DNA from: JAJECS01 sp965262745
GTDB taxonomy: Bacteria; Chloroflexota; UBA11872
Direction of reading: 5' to 3'
Assembly (NCBI GenBank): GCA_965262745.1
Contig: OZ253558.1
Coordinates: forward strand, 2,914,001-2,978,000
DNA: 64,000 nt
The notes beneath the pieces are model-generated. The model was given only the letters and a program-made list of their open reading frames with translations. It searched no databases and was not told the DNA's origin. The stretch's first letter is position 1. Every line of letters starts with the position of its first letter. Positions 51,951 to 61,943 of this stretch are shown piece by piece. The position numbers were made by a program, and so were the translations under genes.

Positions 51951-52868
51951 TCACGGCGCCTTGCGAACCGCTCGGATGGCCAGGTTCACGCACGGCCTGT
52001 TGGGGTCTCGCACGCAGTCGTTGCGGCGATCGATGAACTGCATGAGGCGCATTCCCCAAGTGATGGGGTTCAACCCGAGGCGCCGATGGGGCGTGCGCGC
52101 GTACTCGAACTTCTCCATCGAACGATAGACGGCGGACGATGTCGGGAGTCGCCCGTACATCTGCTTGCCGGTCCACAGCAGCATGTGGTTGAAGGGCAGA
52201 CACCACCGGGTCAAGCCCTCGAATCGCGTCACGTCCAGCCGCTTCTCGCCAGCAATGAGTTGCTGAAACTGCTCCGGGCGGTACAGCCGTAGGTGCATGG
52301 CCCATAGCCCGCCCCAGAAGCCCGAGTCCGGGCTGAAATGTCCCAGGCCCAGCCGCTCACGCAGCCAATTTGCCGGGTCCCACACCCCCGGATAGTTGGC
52401 ACAGGGCACCGTGAGGGCCGCCACCCCGCCGGGCTTTAGCACTCGGGCGATCTCGCCCACGACCCCGGCGTCATCAGGCACATGCTCCAGCACTTCCGAG
52501 CAAACCACGGCGTCAAAGATCCCGTCGGGAAACGGCAACCGCAGGCCATCGCCCAAGAGCGAGACTGACCCGGCCGTCTCCGTGCCGCGCGCGAGACCCT
52601 GGCGCAGGATGGCGGCGTCGGCGTCAAGGGCCGCCACCCGGCAGCCAAAGGCGTCCCGCAACGCCATCTGGACAAATCCTTCGCCGGCCCCCAGATCCAG
52701 GATGAGGTGCTCCGGTCGAGGCGCCAGATACTCGGCGATGGACAGAATGCGCCGCCGGTACGCCAGATCGCCGACGTTTGCCAGCACGCGGCCGAGCCGC
52801 TCCCACGACGATTGCGGCGGCTGCGGCGTGTCGCTGCCGCTAGGCAATCGACACCCCGCCGGGAACAT
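51951..52868 (-). CDS. Class I SAM-dependent methyltransferase
   Basis: A 305-residue methyltransferase: LILDLGAGEGFVQMAL (motif I), VAALDADAAIL, SVSLLGDGLRLPFP, FDAVVCSEVLEHVPDDAGVV (motif IV) and VLKPGGVAALTVP. The C-terminal 130 residues are an added region (WDPANWLRERLGLGHFSPD, LMQFIDRRNDCVRDPNRP) seen in methyltransferases of glycan loci. ATG at 52868 overlaps the end of wecB by 29 bases; TTG at 52850 is possible. The upstream extension within wecB is rejected. Confidence 0.85.
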   Translation of the reverse strand: MFPAGCRLPSGSDTPQPPQSSWERLGRVLANVGDLAYRRRILSIAEYLAPRPEHLILDLGAGEGFVQMALRDAFGCRVAALDADAAILRQGLARGTETAGSVSLLGDGLRLPFPDGIFDAVVCSEVLEHVPDDAGVVGEIARVLKPGGVAALTVPCANYPGVWDPANWLRERLGLGHFSPDSGFWGGLWAMHLRLYRPEQFQQLIAGEKRLDVTRFEGLTRWCLPFNHMLLWTGKQMYGRLPTSSAVYRSMEKFEYARTPHRRLGLNPITWGMRLMQFIDRRNDCVRDPNRPCVNLAIRAVRKAP

Positions 52869-53973
52869 CCGCGCAGCCGGACGCCGCCAGGGCGGTGCGG
52901 AGATGGTCAACAATGGACTGGCCCGCCGTGCCGTCGCCAAACGGATTCGGCCAAGGCGCACGCCCCAGAAGCTCGTCCAGAGCTGCAAGAACCTGGGACA
53001 CATCACGGTTCGTTACCCGTGCGGCGCCAACGTCCACGGCTTCGGGCCGTTCGGTGGTCGACCGCAGCACGATGCACGGTGTCTGGAGCACGCAAGCTTC
53101 TTCCTGAATGCCGCCGGAGTCTGTCAGCACAACGGCCGCGGTCCGCATCAGCCGCAGGGTCTGGAGATAGCCGAGCGGCGGCCGAACCTGCCACGCCTGC
53201 AAAATGCGGCGATCGCTCGGTTCCAGCCGACTCTCGGTGCGAGGGTGGATTGGAAATACAATCGCCAGGCCGCGTTTACGGCGAACGGCTTCGATCGCCT
53301 GCAGGACTTCCTGGCGTGCGCCTGCATCGTCCACATTGGCTGGCCGGTGGAGCGTGACCAGCGCAAACCCACCCGGCTCAACGTCGAAGCCGTCAAGCCC
53401 ACCATCAGCCTTGATCCGGTGCATTACGTGCATCAGCGCATCCACTACCGTGTTGCCCGTTACTACCACGCGATCGCCGGGAATTCCCTCACGCGCCAGA
53501 TTCGACGCCGAGGTCTCTGTTGGGGCATAGAGCCAGTCGGCCAGGTGGTCGATCACAATGCGATTGAGCTCCTCGGGCATCGTCCGATCGCCGCTGCGCA
53601 GGCCAGCCTCAACGTGGCCGACCGGAATCGCGCGCTTGGCCGCCCACAGGGCGCCGGCGAGAGCTGAGTTGGTGTCACCTTGCACCAGCACGGCGGCCGG
53701 CGGGTCGTGGCCGAGCGTCGATTCGAGACCCGTCAGGATGTTTGCGGTCTGCGTGGCATGATCTGCCGATCCGATATCAATCTCCACGGCTGGCGCCGGC
53801 ATCTCCAGTTCAACCCGAATGTCGTGGTCCATCTCCGAGTCGTAATGCTGCCCCGTGTGAATGAGCCGGAGGCTGGGGCCAGCCGTCTGAGCGGCGGGGA
53901 ACAGCGACCAGACTTTGATGAGTTCCGGCCGCGTTCCCACGCACACCGCAACGTATGGCTCTTCGCAGTGCAT
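52840..53973 (-). CDS. wecB: UDP-N-acetylglucosamine 2-epimerase
   Basis: WecB/MnaA converts UDP-GlcNAc to UDP-ManNAc for surface glycans. The 377-residue GT-B-fold enzyme has VCVGTRPELIKVWSLF, HTGQHYDSEMD, VQGDTNSALAGALWAAKR, HVEAGLRSGDRTMPEELNR, FALVTLHRPANVDD and LTDSGGIQEEACVL, all at the positions of the non-hydrolysing family. This is the best evidence that the locus makes a ManNAc-derived residue. It is upstream of and coupled to the methyltransferase. Confidence 0.94.
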   Translation of the reverse strand: MHCEEPYVAVCVGTRPELIKVWSLFPAAQTAGPSLRLIHTGQHYDSEMDHDIRVELEMPAPAVEIDIGSADHATQTANILTGLESTLGHDPPAAVLVQGDTNSALAGALWAAKRAIPVGHVEAGLRSGDRTMPEELNRIVIDHLADWLYAPTETSASNLAREGIPGDRVVVTGNTVVDALMHVMHRIKADGGLDGFDVEPGGFALVTLHRPANVDDAGARQEVLQAIEAVRRKRGLAIVFPIHPRTESRLEPSDRRILQAWQVRPPLGYLQTLRLMRTAAVVLTDSGGIQEEACVLQTPCIVLRSTTERPEAVDVGAARVTNRDVSQVLAALDELLGRAPWPNPFGDGTAGQSIVDHLRTALAASGCADVPGGVSIA

Positions 53974-54011
53974 TCGTGTTGGCGGTCGCCACCTAGTCTC
54001 GCCGTGGAGTG

Positions 54012-56165
54012 ATGGACAGGATCATATCGGAGAGACTCCGTGCGCAGTGGTGGTCGGCGGGCCAGCCGCGCACGGTGAGGATGCTGGCGGCGGCTCTGCC
54101 GCTCAGGCACTGGACGCTGGAACGCGATTCTCTCTGGGTGGCGTTTGGGCTGCTGGTGACCGTGGCAGCGGCCTTGCGCGTCGTGGCCACCCCCGGCGAG
54201 ATGGTCCAGGGCGACCTTGGCAGTCCATTCGCGATTGAGTTCTGGACCCGGATGTACACCAATGCCTGGGATACGTCGTACGGCAGCGCGATGGTGCCCG
54301 TCCAGCGCACGTATACCTACATGCCCTGGGGCCTTGTCATACAGGCATTTGAGCTGTCGCCGGAAGTGGCGGGCAAGTTTCACTGGCTGAGCTGGCACCT
54401 CTTGGGGTTCCTGGCCGGCTACGTGGGCGCGCGGTTGCTGGCCGGGCCGGAGATTCGCGCCGCGCATCCGGTCGCCGTCCGCATCGGCCTGGTGCTGGCG
54501 GGGCTGTTTTGGGTCCTCAATCCCTGGACGCTGGCGCGGTGGGAGCAACTGGGCGTTCACGTCAGCACCGTGATGCTCCCGCTGGTGCTGGGCCTGGTCG
54601 TATCCGCGATGCGCGCGCCCGACTTCCGCGCCCGGGCGCAGCGTGCCCTGGCCGCGGCGGCAGTGCTGGCGTTCGCCGTCTCGACCTCGCCGCACTACAT
54701 GGCGATTGGCCTGCTCCTGGGCCTCGGGTGGTTCGCCTACGCCGCCGTGACGGCACGCGGCCAGTGGCGCCCGCTGGCGGCTGCGGCCGCGGTGTTCATG
54801 AGCGGCTACGTCGTGTTTGCCGCCTTCATCCTGCTTCCGTTCATCGTCACCGCGATCGCCGGGTCGCCCACGGGGCCCAGATACGCGCTCGGCATCGATG
54901 TCGAGCCGGTGCTCGGTAGCCACCAATCCATCATCAACACCCTCACGCTGACGGGGCATACCTTTTTCGGCCCGGCCCTCAAGCCCGAGCCGACCGCATT
55001 ACCCGGGTGGCGCTTGGTCGCCCTGCTCCCGGCCGCACTGCTGGTGCTGGCGTTCTGGCGGCAACCTGGTCAGCGCCGCGTTCTCGGATTTGCCGCCATC
55101 GTCGGTAGCGTCACAGCGCTCATTCAGGTTTCCAGCTACGCCGACGCGACGCGCCCCGCCTATCTGGCGTTTGTCGACAACGCGCCTTTTGGCTGGGCGC
55201 TCAGGGAGCCGGACAAAATCTCGGGCGCGCTCGCGCTCGCCTACCTGCCGGGACTTGCCCTGTCGCCAGCAATATTCGTCCGATATGCGCCGCGCCGCCT
55301 GCCCGCCGTCGGAACCATCCAAACCGCCGTGCTCGGGCTTGTGCTGGCGGCCTTCATGCTGCCGGGAATCCACCGGATGCTCTGGAACGATCAGGCGCTG
55401 AGCCTGGTGCCGGAGCGATTTCCCGCCTCGTTTCGCACGGTTCCAGCGGAGATCGATCGGCGCAACGCGGCCGGGGCGTCGCGCACCCTGCTCGCCGCCT
55501 GGCCCTTGCGCTTCCCCGCGTGGTCGTCCCACCGCGTCCTGGACAAGATTGAGGGGCTTGCCCTGACCACACCCTACGCGGCGGGAGGCTCAACCATCGG
55601 CGGTCGACTCCTGGCGATGCTCGCGGCCGATGCCCCCAACCTGGTCGATACCCTCCGCGCCTACGGGGTGCGGCGGGTGCTCGTTCCCACGGGCACGACG
55701 CGTGGTCAAGTCCTAGCCCAGCAGTTGCGCCAGACCGACGGCCTAGCCCTGGAATTGACGGCGGACTACTACGAGGTATTCCTGACGGTCGACCCCGCGT
55801 ACCCCTGGATCTACGAGGAGGGTCCCGCCGGACCTGTTGCGCTAGCGTGGACGCGCGAAGGCATGCACCGGCTTGTCATCGACCTGCCGCCAGCCGCGGG
55901 GCAGGCGCGCGAAATTGTCACGCAGGAACACTGGGACCCACTCTGGACCGCCAGCCTGCCGCCCTACGCTGCAACGGTTGAGTCATCTGAGCAGGGGCTG
56001 CTGCGCGTCCGAACGGAGCCCGGAGCCTCTGGACGGCTGGTGCTTGAATTCGGCCTGCACCGCGCGCTCGTCGCGGGGCACGCGATCGCGTGGACGGGGC
56101 TGGCCGCATGGGGCGTATGGATGCTGTGGCCGTATCGGCCGCGACGAGATCGTCGACAACTGTGA
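54012..56165 (+). CDS. GT-C-like membrane protein (AftD-like core)
   Basis: A 717-residue protein with about twelve helices in the first 430 residues, then a soluble beta-rich part and a last helix. Loops carry TPGEMVQGDLGSPF (acidic), FWVLNPWTLARWEQ, STSPHYMAIG and WALREPDKISGAL. The NPW-x2-AR, PHY and REPD[KR] motifs recur in the gene at 62699. REPDK resembles the FREP segment that I recall from AftD-type transferases. ATG at 54012 follows GGAG; GTG at 54009 is in frame. The stop overlaps the next gene by four bases. Confidence 0.68.
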   Translation: MDRIISERLRAQWWSAGQPRTVRMLAAALPLRHWTLERDSLWVAFGLLVTVAAALRVVATPGEMVQGDLGSPFAIEFWTRMYTNAWDTSYGSAMVPVQRTYTYMPWGLVIQAFELSPEVAGKFHWLSWHLLGFLAGYVGARLLAGPEIRAAHPVAVRIGLVLAGLFWVLNPWTLARWEQLGVHVSTVMLPLVLGLVVSAMRAPDFRARAQRALAAAAVLAFAVSTSPHYMAIGLLLGLGWFAYAAVTARGQWRPLAAAAAVFMSGYVVFAAFILLPFIVTAIAGSPTGPRYALGIDVEPVLGSHQSIINTLTLTGHTFFGPALKPEPTALPGWRLVALLPAALLVLAFWRQPGQRRVLGFAAIVGSVTALIQVSSYADATRPAYLAFVDNAPFGWALREPDKISGALALAYLPGLALSPAIFVRYAPRRLPAVGTIQTAVLGLVLAAFMLPGIHRMLWNDQALSLVPERFPASFRTVPAEIDRRNAAGASRTLLAAWPLRFPAWSSHRVLDKIEGLALTTPYAAGGSTIGGRLLAMLAADAPNLVDTLRAYGVRRVLVPTGTTRGQVLAQQLRQTDGLALELTADYYEVFLTVDPAYPWIYEEGPAGPVALAWTREGMHRLVIDLPPAAGQAREIVTQEHWDPLWTASLPPYAATVESSEQGLLRVRTEPGASGRLVLEFGLHRALVAGHAIAWTGLAAWGVWMLWPYRPRRDRRQL

Positions 56166-56884
56166 GGATCGCGGCTTGGCTCTTTGCCGTGCTACTCGCT
56201 ATGGCGTTGGGGGCAGTGGCGGGGCTCGGATGGAAGCCATTGGTCACAGCCCAGAACCCGACGTCGCCTAGCTTCGGGATCGGTCCGCTCGTGGGATCGG
56301 TCACGCAGTCGTTCGAATTCTCCGGCGGGCCGGTGGACACCGTTATCATCTGGGCCCGGAGTGAAGGCGGGTCTGTGGCCTACGCGGATGTCCATCTAGT
56401 CCGTTCGGAGGGAGGGTTAGCGCTCCGCTCCGCCCGCTTCGAAGTGCCTTCCAGCGCTGAGCTTCAGGCGGTGCCGATCATGCTTGCTCCGATCGACCTG
56501 CCGGCTGGACTACTCGCGCTTCGCGTCGTGGCGCCCGAGGACAACTCCGCGCCGCTGTACGTTGGCGCGACGCGGAACGACGCCTATACCGGTGGGGAAC
56601 TCGTCGACCACCTTGGCGGATCCCCGGTCGACGTCGACCTGGCGTTCTCGGCCAATGGGCACGCAGGCGCCCTCACCCGTCTTCGAACGCAGGCAAGTCG
56701 ATCACCGCTCTACCTAGCCATTGGGGTCGCCGTTGCTTTGCTGGCGGGCACCGTGATAGGAAGCGCCGCGTGGTCCTCACTGCACCGCCAGCGATTTGGC
56801 GGGCCGGTGGCTGTGGTTGTGAGCGCGGGGATCACCGTGGCCATGATCCTGGGCCTGTTGCATGGGCCGGCCACACTCACGTGA
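56162..56884 (+). CDS. Membrane-anchored beta-sandwich protein (GT-C partner 4)
   Basis: A 240-residue protein: helix RIAAWLFAVLLAMALGAVAG, beta-rich domain with IGPLVGSVTQSFEFSGGPVD and RNDAYTGGELVDHLGGS then VDVDLAFSANG, and two C-terminal helices. GTG at 56162 overlaps the GT-C stop (GTGA), and its own stop overlaps the following GT4 gene in the same way, so three genes are coupled. The role is inferred from the repeated pairing. Confidence 0.65.
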   Translation: MRIAAWLFAVLLAMALGAVAGLGWKPLVTAQNPTSPSFGIGPLVGSVTQSFEFSGGPVDTVIIWARSEGGSVAYADVHLVRSEGGLALRSARFEVPSSAELQAVPIMLAPIDLPAGLLALRVVAPEDNSAPLYVGATRNDAYTGGELVDHLGGSPVDVDLAFSANGHAGALTRLRTQASRSPLYLAIGVAVALLAGTVIGSAAWSSLHRQRFGGPVAVVVSAGITVAMILGLLHGPATLT

Positions 56885-58104
56885 CGCCTATCACGGCAGC
56901 TCGCGACGGCCGCCCGCCCAAGGACCGGCACGTGCTGATCTTGACCCCGTTCGCCTCGCCCAATCGCGGAGGGGCCGAGACGCACATTGACGCGCTCATA
57001 ACCGCGCTGGCGCGGCGGAACATTGGCGTGACGCTGCTCACCTATCAACCGCTCGTCGCCCCGGTGAAGGCGCCAGCGCGCGAACGGCTCGCAAATGGCG
57101 AAGTGATCCGCATTCCGTGGTTTGGGCGAGGCTGGCACCCGCGCATCGAACGATATGCACCGCTTGCGTTCGCCTACCTCGTCCCTGGCCTGTTGGCGGG
57201 CGCCCTTCGATATCGGATCGTCGAGAAGTCCAACGTTGACGTCATTCACGCGCACGGGTTGGCCGCCGTTGTGGCGGCTCTGGGGATGCGCTGGACTGGT
57301 GCACGACCACCGATTGTCCTCAGTACTCATGCCATGTACGGCATGAGCCGGCGCCGGTGGCTCGCGCGAGCCGTGGGCTTCCTGCTACGGCGCATGGACA
57401 AGGTGCTGGCCGTGAGCGAGGCATCGCGGCAGGAACTTCTGGCGATTGGCTTGGACCCAGCCCGGGTCATCGTCTATCGGCACTGGATTGATCTCGGCGT
57501 ATTTCGGCCGCGCAGCCAAGCGCAGGCCCGCGCGCAGCTTGGGTGGCACGCGTCGGCGCCCACATGCTTGTTCGTCGGCCGACTGCTCCGCAAGAAAGGC
57601 ATCGGCATCATCCTCGACCTTGCCCGGCGGCTGCCTGACGTGCGCTTCAAAATGCTTGGCGCGGAAGGCGATATGGAGGCCGAGGTCGCCCAGGCTGCCG
57701 CAGCGGCCGAGAACGTCGACCTCATGCGGGATCCGTCCGGCCCGGCATCCGCGCGCCTTGAGACCATCGCCACGATCTATGCGGCCGCCGACCTCTTGCT
57801 GGTTCCGTCGCAATACGCGGAGGGGTCTCCCATGGTCCTGCTTGAGAGCAGCGCCGCCGGCACGCCAGTCCTCGCCAGCAATCTGGGCGGTCTGCGGGAA
57901 GCCGTCACTCCTGAGATTGGCCGGCTCGCCGAGCCGACCGCCGAGGCGTTCAGCGCAGCGCTGCAGGCCATGCTTGCTGATCGCGCCGAACTAGCCGCGC
58001 TCCGCGAGCGAACGCGTGCCTATGCCGAGCGCCGATACTCCGAGCGCAACGTCGACTTGATCGTTCGGCACTACGGATTCGACGTGGATATCGGTCAACC
58101 GTGA
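56881..58104 (+). CDS. GT4 family glycosyltransferase
   Basis: A 407-residue GT-B enzyme: VLILTPFASPNRGGAETHIDAL, VDVIHAHGLAAVVAAL, PIVLSTHAMYGMSRRR, LAVSEASRQELLAIG, CLFVGRLLRKKGIGIILDLA and the EX7E motif in QYAEGSPMVLLESSAAGTPVLAS. It is a typical GT4 that adds a sugar to a lipid-linked glycan in the cytoplasm. GTG at 56881 is coupled to the beta-sandwich gene. It converges with the 903-residue membrane protein gene, 11 bases away. Confidence 0.91.
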   Translation: MTPITAARDGRPPKDRHVLILTPFASPNRGGAETHIDALITALARRNIGVTLLTYQPLVAPVKAPARERLANGEVIRIPWFGRGWHPRIERYAPLAFAYLVPGLLAGALRYRIVEKSNVDVIHAHGLAAVVAALGMRWTGARPPIVLSTHAMYGMSRRRWLARAVGFLLRRMDKVLAVSEASRQELLAIGLDPARVIVYRHWIDLGVFRPRSQAQARAQLGWHASAPTCLFVGRLLRKKGIGIILDLARRLPDVRFKMLGAEGDMEAEVAQAAAAAENVDLMRDPSGPASARLETIATIYAAADLLLVPSQYAEGSPMVLLESSAAGTPVLASNLGGLREAVTPEIGRLAEPTAEAFSAALQAMLADRAELAALRERTRAYAERRYSERNVDLIVRHYGFDVDIGQP

Positions 58105-58115
58105 CGCATCCGCGC

Positions 58116-60827
58116 TCAAGCTTCCCCTAGTACGAAAACCCGGTCGCGGGGTCCCTCCCCATTCAGCGCCACTACGGCTATCGGCACGAAGAACACTGGG
58201 CGACCCTCCGTCGAGAATCGCAGCGTCAGGACATAGGAGCCGGCCGGGAGCGCGCCGACGGCGTCGCCCACCGCACTCCAGGCACCATCGGCCAGGCGGT
58301 GTTCCAGCTGACCGCGTGATGCCTCGAAGCGAATCGAGATGCGCTGTCGCGGACTCTGGGGCGCGAGCTGTCCCGGAAACCACCGCTCCCCGCGCTCGAG
58401 AATCGTGGGAATGCCGGTGCGCGGCTCGGCTTCCCGGTAGAGCACCCAGTCCGTGCCGGTCCAGGTATCGGGCCACCCGGGCACCGAGGTGATCTGGATG
58501 CCAGACGCGTCGAGCAGTGAGCGACCGTCTACATGGATCGGCGGAGCCGCCGTGGGGCCGGGAGCCGACGTCGTCAAGTCGTAGACCCACACACCCCCGC
58601 CATCCCAGACCGGCGCTCGGTGAGCCGGATCGAGTGGCGATGGATAGAGGGAATTTGGCAGCACGATCAGGTCTACCGCTTCTTCTGTCGGCGGTCGGAT
58701 TTGGACATCGCGACGGAAATGGCCTGGGTCGCCCCATTCGCCATAGAGACCGTCGCTCGAGCGGAGGGTGTAGTAGAGCGGTAGGCGCTCGAGCGGGTGC
58801 GTGGCCGACGAAATGAGCACCCGACGGCCCGCGGCCAGCTGAGCAAACGCATGGAAGCTTGAAGGCGCTGGGGCTGGACCGACGCGTGCCTGCGAAACGA
58901 CGGCGTAGAGCGCGTCTGACTTCGGGGCCGACGCCCGAAAGACCAACCGGAATTCTGATGGCGAGGCGAGACGGCGCCGCGCCTCGCCGGATAGGGCGCT
59001 GAGCATTGCAGCGTCGACATGAACGTAGTCGATACCCAGCTCGGTCAACGCGGCGCGGTCGAGGAATCGCAGGGCGTCCTGGTACTCGGGTCCAGGCAGT
59101 CCTAGGTAGTGTGGCCATTCGGCGTATCCCAGGGGGGCCATACGCCCGGTACCTGCCGTGACGAGCTTGACGCGTGGAGTGAGAAGCCGTTCGTGCGGCG
59201 CCACGGTCGCGGAAATGGCATTGAGCAGCGGTCGATACTTCGTGATCTGGGCATCCACTGGCGATCGCCTTGAGAAGGCTGGGGCGTCCTCGGTTGGGCG
59301 CGTTCCGGCGACGTAGAGTCGCGGGCCGTCCGCTATCGCCTCGGCGATTCGGCCGATCGAGTCCGCAGTCGTCGGCCACACGACCAGCCCTGCCAGGAGC
59401 AGGCCGCCGCCGTGTAACGCGGTTCGCTGGCGCAGTCGGGCCGATGCGGCGGCAAGCCCAATCGCCATGGCGATCATCGCCAAATTCAGGGCATGGCCTT
59501 CGAGACGGGCAATGTCGGCCGGCGAGGCTGGAAAGCGAAGCAGCGCAAATCCCGCGAACAGCGCCAGCGCTATCACGACAATGACGGCCAGGGATACGGA
59601 CCTGGCCGCATAGGCGGCGGCCGCGCTCAGGATCAGAATTGCGACGACGCCGACGGTGAGCGCTCCAAGTCCGCCGCCGATGGCCCGGACCCCGCCGATC
59701 CATGCCAACTCCGGTGCCGGGACACGCAGGTTGGCGACGTCAACACCTCCTGGGGCGTGAAGCAGTAAGTCAGTGAGCACGCCCCCCTGAACCACCGCCA
59801 GCCCAGTGCCGCTAGCCAACGCCATCAGCAGTGGGCCCTGGCGTCGCCAATGACGTCGATCCCGCAGAACGCTCACGGCTGCGTATCCCCCCAGCGCCAG
59901 GAGCACGGCGACGAATACGGTCTCGTCAATGGCCGAGAGGGCGGAGATCAGCAGGGCAAGAACCAGGGCGCCGGTCAGCCGGTGTCGCGCTCGCGCGATG
60001 GCCAGCAGAGCCAAGGTCATGGCCAGGCCATGCGACCAGATGAAATGTGGATTGATGATGTTGGGCGGCGCGGCCGCCACCGGCGTCGTCGCCGCAGAAC
60101 CAATGTCGGGCACATATAGCGATCCAAGGGCCGCCCGGAGCCCGGCCTCAGGCACCCCGACGGGTATCGGCATCTGCACGGCCGCGGGCCGATCGACGAA
60201 CAGCACCAGCGTCCAGAGACCCGGCGACAGAAGCAGCGGCAGCACGAGGGCCATCGTGAGCCGGCTGGCCCCCAGGTCCGCCGCCGCGGCCACCACCAGC
60301 ACGGCCAGCGCTGCGGCAACGAACGCGCCCAGAATCTCTGTCGTGAGCGCCAGCCCCGGCCCCAAGCCGACGTTCAATGCCCCGATCACCAGCTCCGGCA
60401 AGAAGTGATAGATCGCCGGCACGTCCGGCGTCCAAGGGAACTGCGGCGGAAATGCGCCCGCCAGCAGGGAAGCGCTGAGCGGCGCGTGAACCATCGCGTC
60501 GGGAATCCAATACTGCTGGCGCGCTGCCAGGGCAATGACGAAGACAACGAGCCAGAGCACCCCGAAATGCCACCCGGGCAGCAGGGTCTTTGGCGAGAGA
60601 CCTTGCCGCCAGGCCACTCCAATTGCCACGGCGAGAACCACCGCCCAGCCGGCGGCGACGCCAGCAGTTCCGGGAACCAGGTACATGGCAAATGCCGTCA
60701 CCGCGCCGAAGAGTGCCGGTCCGGCAATCAGGCCGGCCGACCGCGCAACGTTGGGCGCGACGTTCGGCCAGACGCTGCGGATGACGCCTGCGCCTGCGGC
60801 CGAAAGAATGAGCAACTGAGCCAGCAC
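58116..60827 (-). CDS. Large GT-C-like membrane protein
   Basis: A 903-residue protein. About residues 1-510 hold some fourteen helices with an acidic loop (WIPDAMVHAPLSASLLAG) and PDVPAIYHFLPELVIGAL. The rest is extracytoplasmic and beta-rich (LPLYYTLRSSDGLYGEWGD, GQLEHRLADGAWSAVGDAV). It differs from the REPD group and lacks an adjacent beta-sandwich partner; the sandwich seems fused at its C-terminus. The starting codon is GTG at 60827. An Arg-rich open frame of 570 codons (57991-59703) inside it is not real. Confidence 0.62.
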   Translation of the reverse strand: MLAQLLILSAAGAGVIRSVWPNVAPNVARSAGLIAGPALFGAVTAFAMYLVPGTAGVAAGWAVVLAVAIGVAWRQGLSPKTLLPGWHFGVLWLVVFVIALAARQQYWIPDAMVHAPLSASLLAGAFPPQFPWTPDVPAIYHFLPELVIGALNVGLGPGLALTTEILGAFVAAALAVLVVAAAADLGASRLTMALVLPLLLSPGLWTLVLFVDRPAAVQMPIPVGVPEAGLRAALGSLYVPDIGSAATTPVAAAPPNIINPHFIWSHGLAMTLALLAIARARHRLTGALVLALLISALSAIDETVFVAVLLALGGYAAVSVLRDRRHWRRQGPLLMALASGTGLAVVQGGVLTDLLLHAPGGVDVANLRVPAPELAWIGGVRAIGGGLGALTVGVVAILILSAAAAYAARSVSLAVIVVIALALFAGFALLRFPASPADIARLEGHALNLAMIAMAIGLAAASARLRQRTALHGGGLLLAGLVVWPTTADSIGRIAEAIADGPRLYVAGTRPTEDAPAFSRRSPVDAQITKYRPLLNAISATVAPHERLLTPRVKLVTAGTGRMAPLGYAEWPHYLGLPGPEYQDALRFLDRAALTELGIDYVHVDAAMLSALSGEARRRLASPSEFRLVFRASAPKSDALYAVVSQARVGPAPAPSSFHAFAQLAAGRRVLISSATHPLERLPLYYTLRSSDGLYGEWGDPGHFRRDVQIRPPTEEAVDLIVLPNSLYPSPLDPAHRAPVWDGGGVWVYDLTTSAPGPTAAPPIHVDGRSLLDASGIQITSVPGWPDTWTGTDWVLYREAEPRTGIPTILERGERWFPGQLAPQSPRQRISIRFEASRGQLEHRLADGAWSAVGDAVGALPAGSYVLTLRFSTEGRPVFFVPIAVVALNGEGPRDRVFVLGEA

Positions 60828-60925
60828 CCAGCCGGTTCCGGCCGCGGCTGTGGGATCAGGAATTCGACCAACCTCGCAGCAAGCGGGACAGCCTGGACGG
60901 GCGGCGCTCCGGCATACTGCCGACC

Positions 60926-61936
60926 ATGGCGGCCGCTCCTGGGATCTCCATCGTAATACCCACGCTCAATTGCGCGCGCAATCTGACCGTCGCCCTGCGG
61001 TCCATCCGCGCCCAGCACTACCCGGCGGATCGGGTGGAGATTATTGTGGCCGACGGCGGCTCGACCGACGCTACGCGGGAGACCGCCGAAACCTGGGGCT
61101 GCACGCTCGTCGACAACCCACTCGTGACCGGTGAAGCCGGCAAGGCGGCCGGTCTCGCGCACGCGACCTACGAGATTGTCGGCTTCGTGGACTCGGACAA
61201 TGAGTTGACGTCGCCGCGGTTCCTGGAGGCCGTCGCCGATGCCCTGGCGGATCCGCGGATCGCGGGCGCCGAGCCGATCGAGTTCGCCGCCCTCGACACC
61301 ATGCCTGCGCTCGACCGCTACTTCGCCCTGCTCGGGATGAACGATCCGCTCGTCCTCTTCCTCGGGACCTATGACCGCTTGTGCCAGGTGACCGGCAAAT
61401 GGACCGGCGTGGACCACGTGGTGGTTGAAGAGTGCCCCACCTACCGCAAGGTTCAGTTTCGCCGGGCGAAAATGCCGACGGTGGGGGCCAATGGGTTCTT
61501 TACGCGGCGGTCAATCGCCGCCGCCGCCGTTCGCGATGGATATCTCTTCGATGTCGATATCCTCCACGCCGGCACTTCCGGCCCGTTTATCCATGTCGCC
61601 AAGCTGCACCTGGGAATCGCGCACCACTACGCGCAAACGCTGCGTCAGTTCGCCCGTAAGCAAAGGCGCCGAGCACAAGACCTCCTCTATTTCAAGTCTG
61701 CGGGCGTCCGGGTCGGTGCACCGCCGCGGTGGGGTGCCTTGGTATTCGCCGCCGCCACGGTCACCATCATTCCCCTGCTGGTGCAGGCGGCGGCCGGCTG
61801 GGTGCGCCGTCCCGACCGCGCCTGGCTGCTCCACGTGCCGGCGTGCTGGATCACGCTCATCACCTACGGCCTCGCGATGCTGCGGCACGCAATTGTGTCG
61901 GCGAGACCGCACAGTCGCGCCGGATGGGGGCAATAG
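60926..61936 (+). CDS. GT2 glycosyltransferase with C-terminal helix
   Basis: A 336-residue GT-A enzyme: ISIVIPTLNCARNLTVALRS, VEIIVADGGSTDATRE, GEAGKAAGLAHATYEIVGFVDSDNEL with the DSD metal site, then ADALADPRIAGAEPIEF and a membrane helix near LVFAAATVTIIPLLVQAAAG. It resembles transferases of surface glycan loci. It starts 98 bases from the divergent GT-C gene and converges with the beta-sandwich gene seven bases away. Confidence 0.88.
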   Translation: MAAAPGISIVIPTLNCARNLTVALRSIRAQHYPADRVEIIVADGGSTDATRETAETWGCTLVDNPLVTGEAGKAAGLAHATYEIVGFVDSDNELTSPRFLEAVADALADPRIAGAEPIEFAALDTMPALDRYFALLGMNDPLVLFLGTYDRLCQVTGKWTGVDHVVVEECPTYRKVQFRRAKMPTVGANGFFTRRSIAAAAVRDGYLFDVDILHAGTSGPFIHVAKLHLGIAHHYAQTLRQFARKQRRRAQDLLYFKSAGVRVGAPPRWGALVFAAATVTIIPLLVQAAAGWVRRPDRAWLLHVPACWITLITYGLAMLRHAIVSARPHSRAGWGQ

Positions 61937-61943
61937 CGCGACG

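Noticed and set aside
57991..59703. 570-codon minus-strand frame inside the 903-residue membrane protein gene
   Set aside because: Arg/Pro-rich, with no hydrophobic or catalytic pattern; the other frame gives a coherent membrane protein.
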